NCBI GenBank assembly: GCA_019746355.1
Contig: JAIESC010000232.1
Location: 1-15,698 of the forward strand
Source: Xanthobacteraceae bacterium
GTDB taxonomy: Bacteria; Pseudomonadota; Alphaproteobacteria; Rhizobiales; Xanthobacteraceae
Reading direction: 5' to 3'
DNA length: 15,698 nt
Made by a program: the position numbers and the translations under genes. Positions 6,777 to 13,686 of the stretch are shown here, one piece after another (position 1 is the stretch's first letter; each line of letters opens with the position of its first letter). The notes under the pieces are model-generated. The model made no database searches and was not told the origin of the DNA. It saw nothing but the letters and a program-made list of their open reading frames with translations.

Positions 6777-8477
6777 TTGAAAAACATCCAGGACGGCGGC
6801 GAGGCCATCCTCGAAGCGCTGCGAAGCCTGAACGTCGAATACGTCATTTCGTCACCCGGCTCGGAGTGGCCGTCGCTGTGGGAGGCACTGGCCCGGCAGA
6901 AGAACAGCGGCGTACGCGGCCCGGCCTATCTAGACTGCGGCCACGAGATCCTGGCGGTGTCGATCGCCACCGGATACACGCAGGTGACCGGCCGCATGCA
7001 GGCTGTCCTGCTCCATGCCGGAGCCGGCCTCCTGCAAGGCAGCATGGCGATCTACGGCGCGCGGACCTTTGCCGCGCCGATGCTGGTGATGTCCGGTGAG
7101 TCGTCCGGCTACGGCGAGGGCGAGTTCGATCCCGGCCCGCAATGGTATCGCAGCCTCAACGTGGTCGGCGGCCCGCAGCGGCTGGTCGATCCCCTCGTCA
7201 AGATCGCGCTCCAGTCCACCTCCGTCGACACGCTCTATCACAGCGTCGTGCGCGCCGGAGAGCTCGCCCAGCGCACGCCGCGCGGACCGGTCTATCTGTG
7301 CGCGGCGATGGAAGCGATGATCGCGGAGTGGTCGAGGCCCGAGACGCTGCGCGCCGTCGCGCCGCCGCCGGTTGCACGGCCCTCGGACGAGGAGATCGCA
7401 CAAGTCGCCGACTCGCTCGCGAAAGCGCGCGCGCCCTTCATCCTGGTCGAGAGCGCGGGATCGAGCCAGGAAACCTTCGACGCGCTCGTCGAGCTCGCGG
7501 AGCTGTTCGCCATTCCGGTGATCGACGCGCCGGGCGCGTGCCTTGCGAATTTCCCGAAGTCGCACGACCTTTATCTCGGCCTCGACACCAACCCGTATCT
7601 CGCGGAGATGGATTTCGCGCTGCTCATCGAAAACGAGGCCCCGTGGTATCCGCCGAGCAACGCCCCGAAGAACGCGACGATCGTCGCGATCGGCAGCAAT
7701 CCGCTGAAAGATACGCTGGTCTACCAGGTCACCGGTGCCGGGCAGTACCTGGAGGGCGACACCGCGCTGACCCTTCGTCTCCTCACCGAGGCGCTGCGCG
7801 AGGTCAAGCCCGACGCCGCCGCGATCGCCGTGCGGCGCGCCCGCTGCAAGGCCGAGCACGACAAGCTCCGGCAGCGGCTCGAGGCCGCCGAGCAGAAGGC
7901 CGCGGCCGAACCCACCATCACCGTTCCGCTCGTCGCGCGGCTCCTGCGCGAGGCCCTGCCGGACGCCGTCTATGTCGACGAAACCATCGTGCATGCGCGG
8001 CTCGTCCGCGAGCACATGATGTGGGACGAGCCGTTCGGCTTCTACCGCGCGCCGAACGGCCTCGGTCAGGGTCTCGGCTATGCGCTGGGCATCAAGCTCG
8101 CCATGCCTGCGCGCCCGGTCGTCGTCACCGTCGGCGACGGCACGTTTCTCTACAATCCGGTGATCCCGGCGCTGGCATTCGCCGACGAGCACAGGCTGCC
8201 GCTGCTTATCCTGGTGTTCAACAACGCCAAATACGCCGCGATGCAGTACTACCACGACAAGTTCTACCCGACGGGCACGGCCATCGCGGCGAAGGACTAC
8301 TACGGGGTCGACCTGAAGGGCGTGAAATACGAGCAGGCGGCGGCCATGGTCGATGGCTACGCCGCCCGCGCCGAAACCCCGGCCGAGTTGAAGGCGGCCC
8401 TCGATCAGGCGCTCGAATGCATGGCGTCAGGCAAGAGTGCGATCATCAACATGATCATGCCGGCCAAGGTGCGGTAG
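6777..8477 (+). CDS. Thiamine-diphosphate-dependent enzyme (acetolactate synthase-like)
   Basis: 566 aa, the normal length for the AHAS/decarboxylase group of ThDP enzymes. The N-terminal PYR domain has the activating Glu57 in CGHEILAVSIATGY and a glycine loop HAGAGLLQG. A central Rossmann-like domain runs through about 190-340. The C-terminal PP domain has GDG (453-455) and paired Asn482-Asn483 (FNNAKY), the GDG-X26-NN ThDP/Mg site. The protein is clearly catalytic, but residues deciding AHAS, benzoylformate decarboxylase or another C-C lyase activity cannot be assigned by eye, and no small regulatory subunit or pathway gene is nearby, so the substrate is unknown. The start is TTG at 6777 with GGAG at 6765-6768; MKNIQDGGEAILEALRSLNV begins at the usual family position. 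Confidence 0.88.
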   Translation: MKNIQDGGEAILEALRSLNVEYVISSPGSEWPSLWEALARQKNSGVRGPAYLDCGHEILAVSIATGYTQVTGRMQAVLLHAGAGLLQGSMAIYGARTFAAPMLVMSGESSGYGEGEFDPGPQWYRSLNVVGGPQRLVDPLVKIALQSTSVDTLYHSVVRAGELAQRTPRGPVYLCAAMEAMIAEWSRPETLRAVAPPPVARPSDEEIAQVADSLAKARAPFILVESAGSSQETFDALVELAELFAIPVIDAPGACLANFPKSHDLYLGLDTNPYLAEMDFALLIENEAPWYPPSNAPKNATIVAIGSNPLKDTLVYQVTGAGQYLEGDTALTLRLLTEALREVKPDAAAIAVRRARCKAEHDKLRQRLEAAEQKAAAEPTITVPLVARLLREALPDAVYVDETIVHARLVREHMMWDEPFGFYRAPNGLGQGLGYALGIKLAMPARPVVVTVGDGTFLYNPVIPALAFADEHRLPLLILVFNNAKYAAMQYYHDKFYPTGTAIAAKDYYGVDLKGVKYEQAAAMVDGYAARAETPAELKAALDQALECMASGKSAIINMIMPAKVR

Positions 8478-8910
8478 AGCGATGATTTTCGGTCGATCCG
8501 CTCCTCGCCTGTCATCGCCTGCCAACGGGTCCGCGCGAAGCGCGCGGCCCGATGACAGGCTCAGGCGGGCGATCCAGTGCGGTTGGGTTCCCGCTTGCGC
8601 GGCTCGCGCCCATAGCGCGTCGAAGACGCGCGTGAGCGCGCTTAACCAATGCGCCTTGGTCCGCCCAACCTCGCTTAATGCAGGCCAGCAATGTTGTCCT
8701 ATGCGTCACGCCTTGTCGCACGCGGTGGAAGCGGGCGATCGAGCGGCATAAGTCCGGCGCGTGCCGAGGTCCCTCCTATCAGTCTCAATTCGGTGAGGAT
8801 GAATTCACCATCATCGGCCTGCGCAATCGGGTGTGACGGCGGCCGGCAGTGAACAAATGGGCGGGCTTGGCGGTTGAGTTCGATTGACCGAACCGAAAGG
8901 GAGGTTCGTT
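8478..8910. other. 433-nt gap with dispersed-repeat character
   Basis: No convincing gene. The open frame at 8482-8751 has biased composition and no recognisable fold. The left half holds a nested palindrome (8508-8559), and GCGCGTC (8615-8621) is mirrored around GAA by GACGCGC (8625-8631). The sequence resembles the dispersed non-coding repeats common between genes in Bradyrhizobium-like genomes, inferred from style only. The last 15 nt hold the ribosome site of the next gene. Confidence 0.5.
8508..8559. repeat. Nested 52-bp palindromic element (REP/MITE-like)
   Basis: Outer arms CCTGTCATCG (8508-8517) and CGATGACAGG (8550-8559) are a perfect 10-bp inverted repeat. Inside, CCGCGCG (8531-8537) and CGCGCGG (8541-8547) form a second perfect hairpin with loop AAG. 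It lies 30 bp after the ThDP gene. Confidence 0.75.
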
Positions 8911-9120
8911 ATGGTCGCACAAGCTGGCGAAGGCCCGGTTTTTCTCGCGAAAAAGCTCGGCGGCCTGTTCTTGATCATTCTCGGCAGCATCCTCACGGCT
9001 TCCGGCGTGAGCTTGCCGTCGCAGTGGCTGACCGTCCTCGGCGCCCTGTTTCTGGTTGCCGGCGCAATCCTCCTGGTGCTCAAGATCGTTCGGCGCAACG
9101 AGGGCCGTCAGGTCCGATGA
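8911..9120 (+). CDS. Small two-helix membrane protein
   Basis: 69 aa. Two hydrophobic segments, about residues 15-33 and 39-61, are separated by a short SGVSLPSQW turn, with a basic C-terminus (KIVRRNEGRQVR) that by the positive-inside rule places both ends in the cytoplasm. An AAAGGGAGG Shine-Dalgarno (8896-8904) fixes the ATG at 8911; a TTG at 8884 in the same frame lies upstream of it and is less likely. No family recognised. It stands alone between two long gaps. Confidence 0.75.
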   Translation: MVAQAGEGPVFLAKKLGGLFLIILGSILTASGVSLPSQWLTVLGALFLVAGAILLVLKIVRRNEGRQVR

Positions 9121-9340
9121 TCGTCCGAGTCTTGAGCCAAGTCTCTGAGCCAAAGTCTCCCGGCCGGATCTCCTGGCGTGCGGGAGAAGGCGTACCTTGA
9201 CGCTCATGTCAGCGTTGCAAGGAGGCGGCTGGCTCTGCTCGCGATTTCATCCCCAATCGAGTCATCGCGTCGCTCCCGGCTGGAGTGAAACCGCAATGGG
9301 TCGGTAGACTCTGCAGCTGACTCAAGGCACGTCGCCGCCG

Positions 9341-9372
9341 CGTCGCAGCGCAGCACCCGCGTGCGGTTGATC
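9341..9372 (-). pseudogene. Isolated dsbB fragment
   Basis: These 32 bp match 10166-10197 inside dsbB at 31 of 32 positions. On the minus strand both encode INRTRV(L/V)RCD, the segment with the fourth DsbB cysteine. The flanks do not continue the match, so only a sliver of a paralogue or duplication survives. Confidence 0.6.
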
Positions 9373-9591
9373 CGGTCGAAGCCGCAGCGCTCGATACTCA
9401 GATCGAGTTAACCCAAGATAGGTGTTCGCCGGTCGGGCGCGGCCTGCCGAAGCGGTCTTCCCGAAAACGGCGGCGATCGGAATCGCGCTCCCTTGAATCG
9501 AGCTCACTTGAATCAAGCAAGTCAGGGCGTACGTTGTCCTTTGCAGCGCCACGGGGCGAGCGTTTGCAAGCTCTGTCAAACACCAGACGTC

Positions 9592-9624
9592 AAGGAGACA
9601 TCAACATCGCGAAGGAGACATCAA
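9592..9624 (+). promoter_or_regulatory. Duplicated Shine-Dalgarno segment
   Basis: AAGGAGACATCAA occurs at 9592-9604 and again at 9612-9624, immediately before the ATG at 9625. Only the second copy is in normal spacing for initiation. Confidence 0.8.
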
Positions 9625-9930
9625 ATGAGATACGGCAGAACCACTGTAGCGGCCGCGTTGGCACTGACCACGGCCTCGGTCGTGCTTCTCGCGACGGATA
9701 GCAACCCGGGAGCGGGATGGGTGTCCGCCGCCGAGGCAAGAGTCGGTCGACCGCTGACCCCGATGAGCTATGCCGGCGTGGCGCGTCGAACCACCCGGCG
9801 TGCGGTCGCCGCCGGGGCCGTTGCCGGCGGAGGATATTACTACGGGGGTGGCTATCCGTACGGATACGCCAGGGCCGGATGCTCCCGTGTTGTCGGTCCA
9901 TACGGACGCACGGTCACGCGCTGCTATTGA
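9625..9930 (+). CDS. Small secreted Gly/Tyr-rich protein
   Basis: 101 aa. A Sec-type signal (MRYGRTT, then a hydrophobic core to about residue 24) precedes a mature part with a glycine/tyrosine tract (GGGYYYGGGYPYGYA, about 68-82) and two cysteines (86 and 100) near the C-terminus that could pair. Proteins of this style are common, uncharacterised envelope proteins in Hyphomicrobiales. The start is set by the AAGGAGACATCAA segment directly upstream; the frame is open back to 9493 but that part has no signal-like or conserved features. It converges on dsbB. Confidence 0.75.
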   Translation: MRYGRTTVAAALALTTASVVLLATDSNPGAGWVSAAEARVGRPLTPMSYAGVARRTTRRAVAAGAVAGGGYYYGGGYPYGYARAGCSRVVGPYGRTVTRCY

Positions 9931-10031
9931 ACGTCCGCAGCACGACGAGCTGCGGTGGGCGGCTGGAGGGGGAGCCGCCTCCGCGCAAATGCTCAAGCTG
10001 GAAGACTGCGCGATGGACTGACGACGCGCAA

Positions 10032-10580
10032 TCAGCCCGCGGCTTCGTCGACCTTCCGCGACCCCCAGGCGGCCGCGGCACCCCACAGCGCAACAGCCGC
10101 CAGCGCCAGGGAGATCAGCACGTTGTAACCGGCGAGCGACAGGCCGAGAAACCGCCACGCTGCCTCGTCGCAGCGCACCACCCGCGTGCGGTTGATCTGC
10201 TCGATGAGGCTGCCGCCCGCGGAGAAATTCGGCGTCGCGCCGGAGCAGTCCTGCGGGCCGGGCCACCACTGCCACTCGACGCCGGAGTGATAGACGCCGA
10301 GGCCTGCGTTCCAGAGCATGGCGGCGGCGATCGCAGCGAGCGCCAGCGCCATCACCTTGCGCGAGGAATTGACCGACAGCCCGAGCAGGATCAGGGCCGC
10401 GAGCGGGATCGCCACGTAATAGGCGACGCGCTGCTCGAGGCAGAGCGGGCACGGCCGGTAGCCCAGCACGTACTGGAAGTAATAGGCGCCGAGGATGGTC
10501 AGGATGCCGCCGACGGCGACCGCGGCGGCGGAGGCCGCCACCGGCTGCGTGCGGCTGAAGCTCAAGAGACGTGCGACCAT
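10032..10580 (-). CDS. dsbB: Disulfide bond formation protein DsbB
   Basis: Inner-membrane quinone-dependent oxidase that reoxidises DsbA. From the ATG at 10580 it is 182 aa, the usual size, with four hydrophobic helices. Both cysteine pairs are present: Cys44-Cys47 (YRPCPLC) in the first periplasmic loop and Cys112/Cys137 (PQDCSG, VVRCDEA) in the second. A TTG at 10643 would add a 21-residue basic leader not typical of the family. No dsbA is in the window. Its upstream region abuts the tRNA-Leu promoter, which fires the other way. Confidence 0.9.
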   Translation of the reverse strand: MVARLLSFSRTQPVAASAAAVAVGGILTILGAYYFQYVLGYRPCPLCLEQRVAYYVAIPLAALILLGLSVNSSRKVMALALAAIAAAMLWNAGLGVYHSGVEWQWWPGPQDCSGATPNFSAGGSLIEQINRTRVVRCDEAAWRFLGLSLAGYNVLISLALAAVALWGAAAAWGSRKVDEAAG

Positions 10581-10680
10581 CAGATGTCCCGGCGGAAAAG
10601 CACGGATCGCATAGCGCCATGGCGCCGCCCTGTCGATCCACAAGCCTGTGAGGCCGCGAAATCCTGCGAAAAAGGCGACA

Positions 10681-10708
10681 TTGACCCCCGGACGTTCGCC
10701 GCTATGAT
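10681..10708 (+). promoter_or_regulatory. Promoter of tRNA-Leu
   Basis: TTGACC (10681-10686) and TATGAT (10703-10708) with a 16-bp spacer, 28 bp before the mature tRNA. Both boxes match the sigma-70 consensus at five of six positions. Confidence 0.7.
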
Positions 10709-10736
10709 CGCCGCCCTGCGCTGATCCGCACCCAAT

Positions 10737-10823
10737 GCCCCTGTGGCGGAACTGGTAGACGCGCCAGACTCAAAATCTGGTGGTGGCAACACCGTGCTGG
10801 TTCGAAACCGGCCAGGGGCACCA
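10737..10823 (+). tRNA. tRNA-Leu (anticodon CAA)
   Basis: 87 nt including an encoded CCA. Acceptor stem GCCCCTG (10737-10743) pairs with CAGGGGC (10813-10819), discriminator A. Anticodon stem CCAGA/TCTGG encloses loop CTCAAAA, giving anticodon CAA. A long variable arm is present, as expected for a class II tRNA, and the T-loop GGTTCGAAACC is canonical. An integrase remnant begins 164 bp downstream, so the 3' half is the likely attachment site. Confidence 0.95.
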
Positions 10824-10937
10824 CGGGCTTTCCTCACGGCCGATCACCGCTGCTCATTTCCGATTCTCTCTCAAACACTTACGCCAAACTCGCTGCTCAC
10901 GGATGAGCACCTTGGCTCACCGAAGCGCGGTAGGACC

Positions 10938-10987
10938 TGGGTAGAATGCTGGGTAGGCACCTTCAATGTCCTTGAGAGGTTCTACCC
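10938..10987 (+). promoter_or_regulatory. Repeats upstream of the integrase remnant
   Basis: CTGGGTAG occurs twice (10938-10945 and 10950-10957). GGGTAGAA (10939-10946) is mirrored by TTCTACCC (10980-10987), which touches the ATG. GAGAGG (10974-10979) could be the ribosome site. These may be integrase arm-binding or autoregulatory sites; the role is inferred. Confidence 0.45.
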
Positions 10988-11483
10988 ATGCTCACAGTCA
11001 TTGCGATTGAAAGAGCGAAGCCGAAAGAGAAGTCGTGTCGGCTCTCCGACGGCAAATGGTCTTTATCTGCAGGTCGAGAAGAACGGCTCGAAGCTCTGGC
11101 GCCTTCGCTACTTCTTCAGCAGCAAAGAAAACATGCTGACGCTTGGCCCGTTTCCCGAAGTCTCACTCGCTGACGCGACAGAGAAGAGAGACGAGGCCCG
11201 CAAGCTGCTCGCCAAGGGAATCAACCCTTCGCAGCAACGCAAGGAAGAGAAGCGCGCTGTCGCCATCGCGTCCAAAAACTCATTCGGAGCAGTGGAGCAG
11301 GACTACACCCAGAAGATGCGGGATGAAGGCCGGACCGAGAAATCGATCTTCAAGGTGAAGTGGCACGTAGATGAGCAAAAGGACATCGAGCAATGGGAGC
11401 GCGGGAATGCGAAAGATGCTGCGGCGCTGATGAAGCCCGCAGATGAAACTTGTTGCAGAAGTGACCCATCTCTCCGCGTGTGA
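10988..11483 (+). pseudogene. P4-type tyrosine integrase remnant, frameshifted and truncated
   Basis: The N-terminal arm-binding domain (DUF4102 type) is recognisable: MLTVIAIERAKPKEKSCRLSDG from 10988, then after a one-base insertion in the A run at 11054-11056 the frame changes to NGLYLQVEKNGSKLWRLRY, MLTLGPFPEVSLADA and EKRDEARKLLAKGINPS. The start of the core-binding domain follows (to about 11365), and similarity then stops. The rest of the frame to 11483 is unrelated, and the catalytic domain with its Arg-His-Arg-Tyr residues is absent. Intact members are about 400 aa; under half remains. Position directly after tRNA-Leu fits site-specific insertion, and excision by this copy is no longer possible. 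Confidence 0.85.
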
Positions 11484-11519
11484 ATAGCTCTCGTACGCCC
11501 GGCGATGACAGCTCGTTGA

Positions 11520-11687
11520 TTGAGCGCGTTCAAGCGTCTCAACGCCCTCGGTCATGAGTGCCAATGCTCATGCATGGGGGCCAATCACGGCGCTGGAATC
11601 GATGAAAGCTGGTTTGAGGTGTCGGAAACATTCGCATGCCGATGGCATGAGCAGGAGCTTGCTTGCCGCCTCATGGTTTTGAAGTGA
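11520..11687 (+). CDS. Small cysteine-rich protein (hypothetical, possibly a gene tail)
   Basis: 55 codons from a TTG that directly follows an in-frame TGA. The translation includes LNALGHECQCSCMGANHG and then WFEVSETFACRWHEQEL. The C-x-C-x-C cluster with NHG, a further Cys and a HEQE stretch look coding and could bind a metal; composition is less GC-biased than shadow frames. The TTG has no clear ribosome site, so this may be the 3' end of a gene whose start was lost when the element decayed, rather than a complete gene. No family named. Confidence 0.4.
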   Translation: MSAFKRLNALGHECQCSCMGANHGAGIDESWFEVSETFACRWHEQELACRLMVLK

Positions 11688-11718
11688 CGTGCCCGCTTTA
11701 GCGGGTAGCCGGTAGCTT

Positions 11719-12045
11719 TCAGGTTGCAGGGACGGAGGCGTGATGCGCCGCGCGCGGGCGCACGTCGATGCTCACCTCGATATCCTCGTCGAGCTTGCCG
11801 AGAATCGTGATCATGCGATCGAGCGTGAAGCGCTCCAGCTTGGCATTGCGGATGCGGGAAAGATCGGTATGGGCAACGCCGGTAAGCTTCTCGGCGGCTC
11901 GTGCGGTAAGCTTGCGTTCATCCAGCGCCTTGATGATGCGGGCCGCGAGGATGGCGCGCGCCTGCTCAAGGTCGGCATTCGGCCGTCCGAAGTCGCGGAA
12001 CACGTTGCCGCTGCCGCGCACGATCTCTAGGTCTTTCTTGGCCAT
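11719..12045 (-). CDS. XRE-family antitoxin (HTH)
   Basis: 108 aa. A helix-turn-helix (about residues 30-85, ARAAEKLTGVAHTDLSRIRN and MITILGKL) resembles the HTH_37/HigA-like antitoxins that partner Gp49-type toxins. The ATG at 12045 overlaps the toxin stop by one base (TGATG) and has AAGGAG 8 nt upstream; a GTG at 12048 would overlap by four and is possible. Toxin-first order is the HigBA arrangement, in which the antitoxin neutralises the toxin and represses the operon through an upstream palindrome, present here at 12393-12418. Confidence 0.85.
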   Translation of the reverse strand: MAKKDLEIVRGSGNVFRDFGRPNADLEQARAILAARIIKALDERKLTARAAEKLTGVAHTDLSRIRNAKLERFTLDRMITILGKLDEDIEVSIDVRPRAAHHASVPAT

Positions 12046-12386
12046 CACAAACTCTCCTTCAACCGTTTGATGCGCTCCTTGATCCGGTCCACATCGACCT
12101 GCGGTGTTTTGATCCCGCTCTTCGACTTCTTCTGAAAGGCGTCGATCACGATCACATCCGGACCGAGCTGCACCGCATAGATCGTGCGGTAGGCATCACC
12201 CCGATACTTGAGCGCGATCTCAAACACCCCGCCATCGACGCCTTTGAACGGCTTGGCGATATCCGCCTTGCCACCCTCGGCGGCGATGGTCAGCGCCGCC
12301 AGCATCGTGGCCTGGGCTTCCGCTGGAAATTTCTCGAACTCCTTGCGGGCGGCTTTCAGCCACGAGATTGGACGGGTCGGACGCAT
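12045..12386 (-). CDS. RelE/ParE-superfamily toxin (phage Gp49-like)
   Basis: 113 aa from the ATG at 12386. The C-terminal two thirds follow the Gp49/HigB-like pattern: PFKGVDGGVFEIALKYRG, AYRTIYAVQLG, VIVIDAFQKKSKSG and KTPQ, with a basic helical end (DRIKERIKRLKESL). Members are ribosome-dependent or free mRNA interferases; here the activity is inferred. A longer frame opens at an ATG at 12416, but that codon sits inside the palindrome that looks like the operator, and its extra ten residues are not family-like. It is first in the leftward operon with the XRE gene. Confidence 0.85.
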   Translation of the reverse strand: MRPTRPISWLKAARKEFEKFPAEAQATMLAALTIAAEGGKADIAKPFKGVDGGVFEIALKYRGDAYRTIYAVQLGPDVIVIDAFQKKSKSGIKTPQVDVDRIKERIKRLKESL

Positions 12387-12392
12387 AGATAA

Positions 12393-12418
12393 GCATGTTG
12401 GTAGATTTGCCAACATGC
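12393..12418. promoter_or_regulatory. Palindromic operator of the toxin-antitoxin operon
   Basis: GCATGTTGG (12393-12401) and CCAACATGC (12410-12418) are perfect 9-bp arms around TAGATTTG, ending 6 bp before the toxin ATG. Placement and symmetry fit binding by a dimeric XRE antitoxin. No clear -35/-10 pair is seen beside it. Confidence 0.7.
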
Positions 12419-12574
12419 GTCCAGAACAATTTTTGATAGGCTAGCGGAATCAACGCCTTACCCGGAATTAGAGCCTTCCTTATGGGGCTTTCTGTACCCT
12501 TGGCGGCATTGAGGCCGCGTTTGGCGGCCAAAAGTCATTTTTGACGGGTTTTTATGACGAGTGTTTTGCCGCCA

Positions 12575-12612
12575 GAGGCGCTTCGCGCCTCTACGCATCA
12601 GCATGCTGATGC
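12575..12612. repeat. Two adjacent perfect palindromes
   Basis: GAGGCGC-TTC-GCGCCTC (12575-12591) is followed three bases later by the uninterrupted 18-bp palindrome GCATCAGCATGCTGATGC (12595-12612). A third, CCGCA/TGCGG around TTCC, follows near 12628-12641. They lie 54 bp before the likely start of the unknown gene and could be a dispersed element, a regulator site or a stable leader. Confidence 0.6.
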
Positions 12613-12665
12613 ACCTTCGTCGCCCGCCGCATTCCTGCGGGTGGTCGAGCACGAGCCGTGCGCAC

Positions 12666-13292
12666 ATGGCGACGGTGAAATCTCGCCAAGCGCTGCGAGC
12701 GCTGACTCCCGCCGTGCCCCGCATTGCACGCCACAATAACGTCCCCGTCGATCCGCCAATCTTCCCGGCTATCGCCCGCTTGGCGCTCAGTCGCTTTTCA
12801 TCCGAAGGCATGACCGACTTAGTGAAGTCACGGCAACACGCGGTTGACCAAGCGGACTTTGCCATCAGCCATGAATTGGACGTTTACGCCGCTTTCCAGT
12901 TCGGCTGCGTTCTCGCCGCCCTTGAAGGGGACGAGTCCCCGAATCGGGCTCAGATGATGGTGGCGGCTAAGCAATGCGTGGATAACGAGCCATTCGATCC
13001 GTCGCGGCCGACCGTCAAAATCTGGCCCAACCTTGTCGATGCTGCCAAGACGCATCTTGAGACTCGGCGCGCGCAGAACACCGTAGCGGGGCTGCCGATG
13101 CTTGAGACACCGACAGGCTCATTGCCGGAAGCCGCGCGCCAATTCCGCGTGAAAGCCGTGCCGATGCAAGAAACGGTGTTGAAGCAGTTCTTGCAGGACT
13201 TCACGCGCGAGCGCACGTTCGACAACCTCAGCGCGGCCCTCGGCGAGGACAAGGCGAAGGGCGTCGTCACCAGCATAGGTCAGGCGGCTTAG
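12666..13292 (+). CDS. Unrecognised protein in the accessory segment
   Basis: 208 aa from the ATG at 12666. The frame is open from a GTG at 12561, but the first 35 residues read through the palindromes and look non-coding. From about residue 20 the protein is globular and of mixed composition (VPVDPPIFPAIARLAL, ISHELDVYAAFQFG, EPFDPSRPTVKIWPNL, MQETVLKQFLQDFTRERTFD). No signal peptide, membrane helix or known motif is seen. After its stop, another frame continues with protein-like sequence (13279-13422), so the gene may itself be truncated by a frameshift. No strong ribosome site. Function unknown; neighbours suggest mobile-element cargo or remnant. Confidence 0.5.
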   Translation: MATVKSRQALRALTPAVPRIARHNNVPVDPPIFPAIARLALSRFSSEGMTDLVKSRQHAVDQADFAISHELDVYAAFQFGCVLAALEGDESPNRAQMMVAAKQCVDNEPFDPSRPTVKIWPNLVDAAKTHLETRRAQNTVAGLPMLETPTGSLPEAARQFRVKAVPMQETVLKQFLQDFTRERTFDNLSAALGEDKAKGVVTSIGQAA

Positions 13293-13422
13293 CGCTGCTC
13301 CTGAATTGAGCGGTGCGGGCCTCTCGCGCCTCACGCAGCAGGACTTGGCAGGACTCGCGCGCAATGAAAGCTCTGCGGTCGGGCGTGTGCAAGCCATCGT
13401 GCAGGAGGAATTCAAAGTGTAG
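13279..13422 (+). pseudogene. Short coding-like tail in a shifted frame
   Basis: Immediately after the preceding stop, the +1 frame is open from 13279 and reads APELSGAGLSRLTQQDLAGL then ARNESSAVGRVQAIVQEEFKV to a TAG at 13420-13422. No start with a ribosome site is visible. It may be the displaced C-terminus of the preceding gene or of another lost gene. Confidence 0.3.
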
Positions 13423-13581
13423 CCCCTGTGCGAATCTGCACTGCTGGCCCAGATAATACTGCTGGCAGCCGATTCTCAGGGCTATGGTTGCGCTATCCCC
13501 GTTTTCCCACCCTGAGTTTATCGGGGCAGGATCAGGTCATTCACGGCGTCTCTGAATCGATCTTGCAAAAGATGTCGATCC

Positions 13582-13686
13582 CTATCCCTTTCTATGGAAA
13601 ATCGTATTCCAGCCGAACGGATCAGTCTTCTCGATCACCCAGCCATCTACCGCCTCGCAGAAGGGGCAGGTGGGCTCGTCCATCAT
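13582..13686 (-). CDS. Possible 34-aa CxxC mini-protein or fragment
   Basis: From ATGATG at 13686 the minus strand reads MMDEPTCPFCEAVDGWVIEK then TDPFGWNTIFHRKG and stops at 13582. The CPFC pair at the N-terminus resembles half a zinc ribbon. No ribosome site is visible, so it may be a remnant. Confidence 0.3.
   Translation of the reverse strand: MMDEPTCPFCEAVDGWVIEKTDPFGWNTIFHRKG

Larger units (their letters stand above)
9121..9624. other. 504-nt intergenic region
   Basis: No gene supported on either strand. It contains a 32-bp near-copy of part of dsbB (9341-9372), an inverted repeat CTCGAT/ATCGAG (9390-9395, 9402-9407) and two CTTGAATC direct repeats near 9492-9516. It ends with a duplicated ribosome-binding segment. 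Confidence 0.6.

Noticed and set aside
6930..8255. A 441-aa minus-strand frame.
   Set aside because: Antisense shadow of the ThDP enzyme.
11692..11705. CCCGC/GCGGG hairpin as a terminator after the antitoxin gene.
   Set aside because: Five-base stem with no T tract on either strand.
12458..12865. A 135-aa minus-strand frame reading through the palindromes.
   Set aside because: Arg/Ser/Cys-rich, no family pattern, and it overlaps the more protein-like plus-strand gene.
13423..13433. A GCCCCTGTG stretch like the 5' end of tRNA-Leu, considered as a right attachment site.
   Set aside because: Only nine bases match, and integrases of this type duplicate the 3' end of the tRNA, which is not found there.
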